A DNA stretch of 64,000 nt, from contig JABARE010000002.1 in assembly GCA_019187365.1 (NCBI GenBank), positions 62,001 through 126,000 on the forward strand. The letters are read 5' to 3'. The notes below the pieces were generated by a model. The model saw nothing but the letters and a program-made list of their open reading frames with translations. It was not told where the DNA came from and did no database searches. This document shows, in pieces, positions 25,141-32,614 of the stretch (positions are counted from its first letter, which is position 1; each line of letters starts with the position of its first letter). The stretch is from Saprospiraceae bacterium. Lineage in GTDB: Bacteria; Bacteroidota; Bacteroidia; Chitinophagales; Saprospiraceae. Position numbers and translations under genes: made by a program.

Positions 25141-26060
25141 TGACTTATCAGGATATCCTGCGCGACCGTGCACTTGCAGACGAACGTTTGGTAGTCCTCA
25201 CTGCTGAAAACCGTGCTCTCATCCGTGACCTCCCCCCGGTTCTTAGAGATCGCTTTATAGACGTCGGCATTGCAGAGCAGACGATGATCGGCATGGCGGC
25301 CGGACTGGCCCTGAGGGGTCGCATCCCGGTATGTCATGCGCTGGCGCCCTTTCTATTGTTTCGCGCTTATGAATTCATCCGGAATTCTGTGGCGATTCCA
25401 TCCCTGCCGGTAGTACTAAGCGGTTACATCCCCGGATTTTTATCCGACGGGAACGGGCCGACCCACCAGGCCCTCGAAGACATGAGCCTCATGCGTGGGT
25501 TACCCAATATGGAAGTATATTGTCCGGCCGACCTGGAAGATTTGCTGGCTATGCTTCCGCATGTTCTTGGAACCAGCAAGCCAGCTTATTTGCGGATCAC
25601 GACCCAAGCTTCCGGATTTGCCCATTCGGCGTTTCAAGCGGGCAGGGCCGAAGTGTTGTCTGTAGGAAGAGACGTCAACATTGTTGTAGCCGGATACCTG
25701 TTCCGGGAAGCGCTTCGCGCTCGAGACCTGCTGGAAGAGCAAGGTATCTCCACTGGTCTGATCAATATTCGTTGTCTCAAGCCCCTCGATGAAGAATGCC
25801 TGACCGAGGTTCTCAATTCCAAATCTAACATCGTTACCATCGAAGACCATTTCCGTGCAGGCGGACTGTTTACTTCATTGGCAGAATTGGTTGCCAAAAG
25901 GGGAATCCGCGCGAAGATCATTCCTTTCGCAATGAATGACCAATGGTTCAAGCCCGCTTTGTTAAAGGAGGTTTTGCAGTATGAAGGATTCACGGCTGAG
26001 GCACTCAGTCAAAAAATATTTCAGGAGATCAATACATTGATGTATGTCAAATTCAATTAA
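25140..26060 (+). CDS. Transketolase, C-terminal subunit
   Basis: A 306-residue pyrimidine-binding half. FIDVGIAEQTMIGMAAGLAL near residue 38 contains the catalytic glutamate that activates the TPP aminopyrimidine. The GPTHQALEDMSLMR block near 108 and the final transketolase C domain (NIVTIEDHFRAGGL near 237) follow. Start chosen at 25140, overlapping the upstream stop; the longer frame beginning at 25038 lies within the N-subunit gene in another frame. It pairs with the preceding subunit and overlaps the aminotransferase gene by 17 bp. Confidence 0.88.
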   Translation: MTYQDILRDRALADERLVVLTAENRALIRDLPPVLRDRFIDVGIAEQTMIGMAAGLALRGRIPVCHALAPFLLFRAYEFIRNSVAIPSLPVVLSGYIPGFLSDGNGPTHQALEDMSLMRGLPNMEVYCPADLEDLLAMLPHVLGTSKPAYLRITTQASGFAHSAFQAGRAEVLSVGRDVNIVVAGYLFREALRARDLLEEQGISTGLINIRCLKPLDEECLTEVLNSKSNIVTIEDHFRAGGLFTSLAELVAKRGIRAKIIPFAMNDQWFKPALLKEVLQYEGFTAEALSQKIFQEINTLMYVKFN

Positions 26061-27357
26061 GCTCAATGCAACGTATCCGGACATCCAAAGGTCACAGGAC
26101 ATGTTAAAAATGGCCAGGAGGATCATGCACCCGGTTTCTCAGACGCTGGCCAAGGCACCGGGACAGTTCAGCGAAGGGGTTTGTCCGGTATTTGTCGAAA
26201 GGGCAAAAGGAAACCGCATCTGGGATGTTGACGGCAATAAATACCTCGATTACTATGCGGCCATCGGTCCCATTTCACTGGGATATTGTTACGATGCCGT
26301 TGACGATGCCATCCGGGAACAATTGTCGAAAGGCATTACTTTTTCGCTGATGCACCGTCTGGAGTACGAGTTGTGCGAACTCATACACCAGATCATCCCC
26401 AATGCAGAGAGCATTCGCATCAGCAAGACGGGAGCTGACGTTTGCAGCGCGGCGGTGCGCGTTGCAAGAGCCTACACCAGGAGAGACAAGGTGCTCTGTT
26501 GTGGCTATCACGGTTGGCACGATTGGTACATCGCAACGACTTCCAGGGATCATGGAATTCCGGAAGCCGTAAAGTCGATGTCCCAAACGTTTAAATACAA
26601 CGACCTCGAAGACCTCAGCAGCAAGATAGACAATCACACTGCTGCAGTCATTATGGAACCCGTTGTTTTTGAATATTGCCAACCGGGATATTTGGAAGGC
26701 GTCCAGGCGTTATGTAAAAAGCACGGAGCCTTGCTGATCTTCGACGAAATGTGGACGGGGTTCCGGCTCGCCATCGGAGGAGCGCAGGAATATTTTAACG
26801 TGGTTCCCGACCTCGCCGTTTATTCCAAGGCAATGGCGAACGGAATGCCCATTGCCCTGCTCACGGGTCGCAACGACGTCATGCAGCTCTTCGAAAGAGA
26901 AGTCTTTTTCTTCACCACGTTTGGAGGCGAAACCCTTTCACTGGCAGCAGCCATTGCTACGATTCACGAGCTGAAATCCAAAAATGTTCCGGAGTACCTG
27001 AGAAACATAGGAGCGATGCTCAAGGATGGATTAAACGGGCTGATTGCATCTCATCAACTGACCGAATACTTGTCATGTGTTGGATATCCCTGTCGCACCA
27101 TCCTCAACATGACACCCAGGGTAGACAAGCCCCTGAGCTACTATGCCTATATACAACAGGAGCTGTTGCGCTATGGAATACTGTGGAGCAAATTTCACAA
27201 CATGACCTATGCTTTCAGCGAGGCGGATGTCGATTATACCCTTAGAGCCTACGACGAAATACTTCGATTGGTAAAAATCCGCATAGAATCGGGCGATATC
27301 GACAGCAATTTGATCGGGCAGCCAATGGAAACGGTTTTCAGACCAACCAAATTTTAA
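26044..27357 (+). CDS. Class III PLP aminotransferase (glutamate-1-semialdehyde aminomutase-like)
   Basis: A 437-residue aminotransferase. The expected motifs are present: WDVDGNKYLDYYAAIGPISLG near residue 60, cofactor loop SKTGADVCSAAVRVARAYT near 125, CGYHGWHDWY near 155, LLIFDEMWTGFR near 230 with the cofactor Asp, and the Schiff-base Lys in YSKAMANGMPI near 260. Related enzymes include HemL and the aminotransferases of modified-sugar pathways. In this operon it most likely aminates a keto-sugar or aldehyde that becomes part of the sugar acid. It is not the housekeeping HemL, as no haem genes adjoin it. Confidence 0.85.
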   Translation: MSNSIKLNATYPDIQRSQDMLKMARRIMHPVSQTLAKAPGQFSEGVCPVFVERAKGNRIWDVDGNKYLDYYAAIGPISLGYCYDAVDDAIREQLSKGITFSLMHRLEYELCELIHQIIPNAESIRISKTGADVCSAAVRVARAYTRRDKVLCCGYHGWHDWYIATTSRDHGIPEAVKSMSQTFKYNDLEDLSSKIDNHTAAVIMEPVVFEYCQPGYLEGVQALCKKHGALLIFDEMWTGFRLAIGGAQEYFNVVPDLAVYSKAMANGMPIALLTGRNDVMQLFEREVFFFTTFGGETLSLAAAIATIHELKSKNVPEYLRNIGAMLKDGLNGLIASHQLTEYLSCVGYPCRTILNMTPRVDKPLSYYAYIQQELLRYGILWSKFHNMTYAFSEADVDYTLRAYDEILRLVKIRIESGDIDSNLIGQPMETVFRPTKF

Positions 27358-27365
27358 CAGTCGGA

Positions 27366-28154
27366 ATGAAGTTGTTCTCATTGAAGGATAAAGTGGCTCT
27401 CGTTACCGGTGCAAACGGGCTTCTGGGAGCAATGCACTGCAGGGTGCTGAAGGAAGCCGGTGCTCGCGTGGTCGCAGCAGATGTTCAGGCATTGCCAGAG
27501 GAGGTAAGCTGCGCAGACATATCTCTGGTCATGGATGTAACGAACAAGGAATCCATTGAAGGAGGAATGCAATGGGTGGAATCGCAACTTGGACCTGTGG
27601 ATGTACTCATAAACAATGCCGCTGTCAATGACCGATTCGAAGAGCCCAGTCTTGCCCTGGAACGTTCGAAATTTGAGAATTACCCGGTGGAAATGTGGCA
27701 ACGGGCACTGGACGTCAACGTTACAGGGGTTTTTCTGTGCTGCCAGGTATTTGGTTCCGCCATGGCGCTGCGGGGAAGCGGAAGCATTGTAAACATTGCA
27801 TCGACTTACGGCATCGTGGCTCCTGACCAGCGATTGTACCGGGATCCCCGTGGTGTGCAACAATTTTATAAGTCTATCGCTTATCCCGCTACCAAGGCGG
27901 CAGTTCTGGGCATGACGCGGTTTTTAGCGGCCTACTGGGGCGAAAGGGGGGTTCGTGTAAATGCATTGAGTCCCGGTGGCGTGCAAAATCATCAGGATGA
28001 ATGGTTCATCCAAAACTATGCTGAAAGAACATGCCTTCGGCGCATGGCCTCCCCCGAAGATTACAACGGTGCAATCGTCTTTCTCGCCAGCGACGCCTCA
28101 GCTTACATGACAGGAGCCAATCTCGTGGTCGATGGAGGCTGGACCATTGTATAG
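27366..28154 (+). CDS. Short-chain dehydrogenase/reductase
   Basis: A 262-residue classical SDR. The cofactor motif ALVTGANGLLGAMHC lies near residue 12; an acidic residue after strand 2 (AADVQ) favours NAD over NADP. NNAA lies near 80, the catalytic Ser in IVNIASTYG near 143, and YPATK (Tyr, Lys) near 174. An insertion between the Asn and Ser motifs (RLYRDPRGVQQFYKS region) is longer than usual. It starts 9 bp after the aminotransferase and probably oxidises or reduces a hydroxyl/keto group in the same pathway. Confidence 0.85.
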   Translation: MKLFSLKDKVALVTGANGLLGAMHCRVLKEAGARVVAADVQALPEEVSCADISLVMDVTNKESIEGGMQWVESQLGPVDVLINNAAVNDRFEEPSLALERSKFENYPVEMWQRALDVNVTGVFLCCQVFGSAMALRGSGSIVNIASTYGIVAPDQRLYRDPRGVQQFYKSIAYPATKAAVLGMTRFLAAYWGERGVRVNALSPGGVQNHQDEWFIQNYAERTCLRRMASPEDYNGAIVFLASDASAYMTGANLVVDGGWTIV

Positions 28155-28171
28155 GTTAAAAATACTTGGAT

Positions 28172-29215
28172 ATGAGAGAAATAATTACAACCAACGGAAT
28201 TAAAATCGGAAAGGGTCACCCGTGTTTTATCATTGCAGAAATTGGTATCAACCACAATGGCGATCTGGAAATAGCCAGGCGTCTGATCCTTGAGGCGGCG
28301 GCTGCCGGATGCAATGCCGTAAAATTTCAAAAGCGCACACCCGAACGGTGTACGCCCAGGGAAGAATGGGACCGAATGAGGGATACTCCCTGGGGGAGGA
28401 TGCGATACATCGATTACCGCCATAAGGTTGAGTTTGACGAATCGGCATACCGCGAGATCGATCAGTTCTGCCGGCATCTTGGCATACATTGGTTTGCCTC
28501 CTGTTGGGACGAGGAAGCCGTTGACTTCATCGAGCAATTTGATCCCATCCTTTACAAGGCAGCTTCCGCTTCGCTTACTGACATTGCTTTGTTGAAAAAG
28601 ATGAAAGCTACCGGAAAGCCATTGATGCTTTCAACGGGTATGTCCACCCTGGATCAGATACAAAGGGCCACTGATGAGTTGGGGTTGGACAATGTGCTCA
28701 TTGCTCATTCCACGTCTGCCTATCCTTGTCCGCTGGAAGAGCTGAATCTACGGATGATGAATACACTCATGTCCCTGTATCCCGGAAATGTGATAGGTTA
28801 CAGTGGACATGAAACCGGCCTTGCGACCACCCTCGCTGCCGTTGCCATGGGCGCTTCATTTGTTGAGCGGCATTATACTCTGGACCGCGCCATGTGGGGA
28901 TCGGACCAGGCGGCATCGGTCGAAGTGGAGGGCATGCGCCGGCTGGTGAGAGACATCCGGGATATAGAAAGAGCTTTGGGCGATGGAGTAAAGCGCGTTT
29001 ACGAGAGCGAAATGGGTGCCATGAAGCGATTGCGCAGAAATGTCGAAGAGCAATCCCTCGTTTCCCGAGCGAAGAGCGTGCCCCTGAATGGGCATGGGTG
29101 CAATTTTAGAAGCAGCGTTCCCCGGGCAGAACGCACTTCCTTGTGCTGCGGCCTATTTCTTAACAGGTGTTGGTTGGAGTTGAGCCCTGATGAGGACATC
29201 GTCAAAGATTTTTGA
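28172..29215 (+). CDS. NeuB-family N-acylneuraminate-9-phosphate synthase-like enzyme
   Basis: A 347-residue enzyme; ATG 28172 preferred over an upstream TTG. The NeuB barrel is clear: FIIAEIGINHNGDLEIARRL near residue 17, AVKFQKRTPE near 50, KAASASLTDIALL near 130, LSTGMSTLDQ near 150, HSTSAYPCP near 178, VIGYSGHETGLA near 205 and FVERHYTLDRAMWGSDQAAS near 230. These enzymes condense phosphoenolpyruvate with an aldose to a nine-carbon (or related) sugar acid. The usual C-terminal SAF (antifreeze-like) domain is not recognisable; instead, after MKRLRR, about 55 residues of unrelated sequence follow, which may reflect a frameshift near 29040. Confidence 0.87.
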   Translation: MREIITTNGIKIGKGHPCFIIAEIGINHNGDLEIARRLILEAAAAGCNAVKFQKRTPERCTPREEWDRMRDTPWGRMRYIDYRHKVEFDESAYREIDQFCRHLGIHWFASCWDEEAVDFIEQFDPILYKAASASLTDIALLKKMKATGKPLMLSTGMSTLDQIQRATDELGLDNVLIAHSTSAYPCPLEELNLRMMNTLMSLYPGNVIGYSGHETGLATTLAAVAMGASFVERHYTLDRAMWGSDQAASVEVEGMRRLVRDIRDIERALGDGVKRVYESEMGAMKRLRRNVEEQSLVSRAKSVPLNGHGCNFRSSVPRAERTSLCCGLFLNRCWLELSPDEDIVKDF

Positions 29216-29286
29216 TTCATCGGCAGCGTGTAGCACTGTGTTGCATGGGTTGGATGTTCCTGAAAATGGCTAACTCCCTGCACGAA

Positions 29287-29682
29287 ATGAAAAATGCTTC
29301 CTGGTTCTACCTCGTTGCAGCCTCTGCTATGGAAATCCTGTGGATGCTCTCCATGCGTTTTCTGAGATTTGGCGAGCTTAGAAACATTGAGTGGCGTCAT
29401 TTTTTTGAGAGCAATGCAGGAATGCGTGTTCTTGCACCGTCTATCGGGTACGTGGTATTTGGCATACTCAACGTGGTTTGCATATCCCGGGCGATGAAAT
29501 CCATACCCATGTCGGTGGCATTTGCGGTGTGGATGTCGCTTGCGTTGCTTGGGTCTGCTTGTGTCGATGCCTGGATTCTGCACGAAACCTTGACCTCAGC
29601 TCAGGCCATTTGTCTTGTTCTGATTTTGCTCGGAGTGATCGGATTGCAGACGGCCGGGCAGTCAAAGTCCCCCTGGCTATGA
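29287..29682 (+). CDS. SMR/DMT-type small membrane transporter-like protein
   Basis: A 131-residue membrane protein with four hydrophobic segments: WFYLVAASAMEILWMLSMRF, then a polar insert, YVVFGILNVVCISRAMKSI, VAFAVWMSLALLG and LVLILLGVIGL. The EILW and the W/A-rich third helix match small multidrug resistance proteins (EmrE) and the ArnE/ArnF type that flips lipid-linked aminosugars. It is slightly longer than the usual 105-110 residues. Start placed at ATG 29287 by analogy with EmrE; ATG 29266 is the alternative. As the last gene of the sugar cluster it may move a lipid-linked product. SMR proteins act as dimers. Confidence 0.65.
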   Translation: MKNASWFYLVAASAMEILWMLSMRFLRFGELRNIEWRHFFESNAGMRVLAPSIGYVVFGILNVVCISRAMKSIPMSVAFAVWMSLALLGSACVDAWILHETLTSAQAICLVLILLGVIGLQTAGQSKSPWL

Positions 29683-30900
29683 GCAGCGACGCCATTCAAG
29701 AGGCACTTACACAGTTGCATTAAGGTGATCTGACTGCACCTGCGTTGTGGCTAATTCCATTCATGCATCATATGGGGGCTATTAGAATAAGCCCTTAACC
29801 CTTGATGCAATGCCCGGCCCCAAATGACGTCTCGCCATTGGGCCGATTTCAACAGAATCGTGTAAAGCTCACGCCTGAGGCGGAGCAAATTCGCCTTATA
29901 GCCGGACTGATGCTGGCGATTCAAACAAATTCGTCGAGGGTTGGAACCCCTCATACGGTTTATGCGTATATCATGGAATCGGCTTAGTATATTTAAGGCG
30001 TCAATGTGCTATTGCCACAGAAATTTTGCCATTTCAACAGAAGCCAATTAGACGATTTCCGCTAATTTTACCCGAGAAGGTAGTCCGGAAAGCCCATTTG
30101 GCAAGTCAACACAACCTTCCCCAATACAGGTTTGGGGTCGACAAGCTGTTCAGATGGTCATTCGGCGCAGAGATCATAAGCGGGATGCCCGGGAGAACAA
30201 AGCGAATGAAATAAAGTCCCTGCCCATTGCACACAACACCTGGTCTCCTCAGGAGGGTGGAATGTTGAGTGGGCGGGATTGGAAACTTTAGTGCCTCCAT
30301 CTGTACCAGGGCCTTGCTCTGGGGTATTTTGAATTGCGAAGCCCGGTGAAGGAATTCCGTGCGACGGAGGCAGTATAAAGTATTGATTTTCAGACACCCG
30401 AGAAATTCTCTGTGACCGGGTGCGGCGAAGCCATGGGAAAGCTTGTGGTAAAATGGCTCACTGGCAATTGATTGGAATCAAGGGAGTCCTTCTCATCCAA
30501 ACCCGTAGTTGGCTGATAACTCCATGGAACTTGGGAAGATGCAATGAGTCGACTGAAACCAGCATCCCCCCCGTGAACGGCATGAATTGATTGGATTTGT
30601 ATGTTCGGGGGGGGGCGGCACAGGGGGAGGGGCTGATGAACTGGGTAAGGCGAAGTTTAGTGACCGATGTTTCACCCGGGATTTGGAAGCAGTCCGATGT
30701 TGCCCTTTGAATTGCAGTAACCGCTCCTCAAAATACCGGAACCACCCTCGGGGTCCCGACTTCAAGGCCCCCACCTGTTGGACTCCCCTGGAATCCAGGT
30801 ATGTGAACCTCCTTGTCCTCCAATTTGCACAAGCCTTTTTCAAAGGCTAGACGAGAAAAAATGCGAAACGTTGATACAGGAATGTTGCGGATATAAGGAA
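29683..30900. other. 1.2-kb non-coding region before the cassette block
   Basis: No convincing gene. Short frames on both strands have unnatural composition. A long G run and GGGGGAGG lie around 30600-30640. I looked for remains of an integrase or transposase because the first cassette-border repeat follows at 30901, and found none I could defend. Confidence 0.4.
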
Positions 30901-31048
30901 GATGTGGCGCCATTCGGCGCCACATCGGATCGCCGGATTGCATGCGCAGATGTGGCCTTGAACGGCTCACATCTGCGCATTTGCGATATTTCTCCGCGGA
31001 TCGCAGCTTCGCTACTCCCGCTCCGAAACCTCGCAAATCCGGCGATCC
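30901..31048 (+). repeat. 148-bp folded border repeat, copy A
   Basis: The first of four nearly identical 148-bp copies. Internal structure: an 11-bp perfect hairpin GATGTGGCGCC-ATTC-GGCGCCACATC; then an outer stem GGATCGCCGGATT paired with AATCCGGCGATCC at the 3' end; inside it GCGCAGATGTG paired with CACATCTGCGC. In copies B and C a further pair, TTTGCGAG with CTCGCAAA, is present; copy A has TTTGCGAT. It is followed at once by GTT (GTTACCTGC). It is G+C-rich, unlike the A+T-rich cargo. Confidence 0.9.
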
Positions 31049-31314
31049 GTTACCTGCAACTCTATTAGCACCCTGCTAACTTGAAACTTTGGTGCTTTGA
31101 ATGGACAGTTTTTGAATTCAAACTTGACGGACTGACCGCTTTGGACGAACAGGCAAACGCAATAAAATAAATAATTAAAAAACCGCCACCGCACAAAAAA
31201 AATAATTTGAATTTCTATGGCAACCGCACAAAACACACTTTCATTTTTTTTTGCTTACACACAAACCCAACCCGAAAAAAAATGAAAGAGTGTTTTCTCC
31301 ACCGCTTTAATTAG
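31049..31314. other. Cassette 1 leader with inverted terminus
   Basis: Begins with the cassette terminus GTTACCTGC. Positions 31166-31216 form an imperfect inverted match with 38575-38625 at the other end of the same cassette (AATAAATAATTAAAAAACC and AATAATTTGAATTTCT arms, with a differing 10-base centre). No gene. Confidence 0.55.
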
Positions 31315-32457
31315 CTACGACTTTGCGAAAGTCATTTGGCTTTTATCATATTTTGCACCAGTCAGGTTTGCTCCCTTAATCGTTGCACCGTTGAAGATGG
31401 CTTTTGTCAAATCAGCATTTGAGAGGTTTGCATTGGTGAGATTAGCATTAGTAAAATTGCAACCTTTGAGAGTAGCTCCACTAAAATCACATTCTGTTAA
31501 GTTTGCTTCTGTGAAATTGGAATCTTGAAGGTCTGACTTCATAAACAAGGACTTTACGAAACTTCCTTTCTCAAAAACAGAGTTAATCAGTTTTGCTTCT
31601 TTGATTTCCGTTCCTTCCATTTCAGCAGAAGTAAAATCTGAATCAGTTATTGCTATCATGTTTGCATAAACATTATTCAGAATCGCATCAACGAACTTTG
31701 AATTTTTTATTTCTGCATTTGACAGATTAGCACCATTCAAAATTGCCGAATTGAATTCGCAATCATCACAATTGAGATACATCATATTTCCATTTTCAAA
31801 AGTTCCTGTATTGAAAAATGAATGCTTCAAAACAATGTTGCACAAATCAGTATCCGTGAAATCTGAATTACTAAAGTCAACTTCTCCCACACTCAAATCA
31901 GCCAGTTTTGCATTTTTGAATGAAGCAAATTTGAATTTTGCTTGGTTCAATTTAGCATCGGTAAAAACCGCATCTTCAAAATTGATGTTATCACCAACGC
32001 ACCAACGCAAATCAGAACCTGAAAAATTTCCTGCTTCAAATTTGGCTTGATTCATTTTTGTTCGGCTCAGATTGCTTTTTTCAAAATTCACATTTTTAAA
32101 ATCAAGGTTTTCCAAATCAATTCCAATGAGATTCACTTTTGTGAGTGTGCCATCCTCAATCCAATTATTCACTCTTAAAACTTCTAAAGATTGTTCAACT
32201 TTATTTTTCACAGGGCTTCTTAACCCCTGTATTAACCCTCTTTTTTCTGATTGTATTTTCCGTTTCTCGTTCAAGTGGTCAATGACCAGTATTGTCATTG
32301 CAACTGTTATCAACTCAGCGGTGATGTGCCAGTAACCTTCTTTAACCAATTCATGGAAGGTGATTTCTTCATACGAACTGAGATAAAATAAACTGCCGGT
32401 GAATACCGCCACTCCCAAAATCAGCAGGGTATAACCAACGACTTTAATAGAACTCAT
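31315..32457 (-). CDS. Membrane-anchored pentapeptide-repeat protein
   Basis: About 380 residues; start set at ATG 32457, since the upstream ATG at 32523 lies in a long palindrome. Two N-terminal membrane segments (VVGYTLLILGVAVFTGSLFYL and, after EEITFHELVKEGYWH, ITAELITVAMTILVI) are followed by a short coil. From about residue 100 a right-handed beta-helix is built from A(D/N)LXX-type pentapeptides with the recurrent ANLTNANLSNADLTKA pattern near the end. Such helices mimic DNA or serve as scaffolds. It is the only gene in the cassette block on the minus strand and is divergent from the STAND gene, so it may be its partner or sensor. Confidence 0.8.
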   Translation of the reverse strand: MSSIKVVGYTLLILGVAVFTGSLFYLSSYEEITFHELVKEGYWHITAELITVAMTILVIDHLNEKRKIQSEKRGLIQGLRSPVKNKVEQSLEVLRVNNWIEDGTLTKVNLIGIDLENLDFKNVNFEKSNLSRTKMNQAKFEAGNFSGSDLRWCVGDNINFEDAVFTDAKLNQAKFKFASFKNAKLADLSVGEVDFSNSDFTDTDLCNIVLKHSFFNTGTFENGNMMYLNCDDCEFNSAILNGANLSNAEIKNSKFVDAILNNVYANMIAITDSDFTSAEMEGTEIKEAKLINSVFEKGSFVKSLFMKSDLQDSNFTEANLTECDFSGATLKGCNFTNANLTNANLSNADLTKAIFNGATIKGANLTGAKYDKSQMTFAKS

Positions 32458-32513
32458 CTGCAAATATTTTTCTGCAAAGTTCTCATTCTGAGACGAGCAA
32501 AAAGCAATTTGCC

Positions 32514-32552
32514 TTCCGAACATTCGGAAAGGGCTTTTCCGAATGTTCGGAA
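32514..32552. promoter_or_regulatory. Long palindrome in the divergent promoter
   Basis: A 17-bp perfect inverted repeat (TTCCGAACATTCGGAAA at 32514-32530, matching arm 32536-32552) with a 5-base centre. It lies between the divergent pentapeptide and STAND genes. The half-site CCGAACATTCGG is itself palindromic, so it looks like an operator for a dimeric regulator, although a transcript hairpin is also possible. Confidence 0.6.
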
Positions 32553-32583
32553 AGGGCTTTTAATAAACGGTGATTTTAACTGG

Positions 32584-32591
32584 TATTTTTG
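32584..32591 (+). promoter_or_regulatory. -7 box for the STAND operon
   Basis: TATTTTTG, an exact TAnnTTTG match, 23 bp before ATG 32615 and 32 bp downstream of the palindrome. Confidence 0.5.
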
Positions 32592-32614
32592 CAATCAAAT
32601 TCAAGTAGAACTTC

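Noticed and set aside
29751..30843. Several short frames (for example 30493-30843 on the minus strand)
   Set aside because: Composition is Pro/Ser/Arg-rich and unlike real proteins; they disagree with each other and lack start signals.
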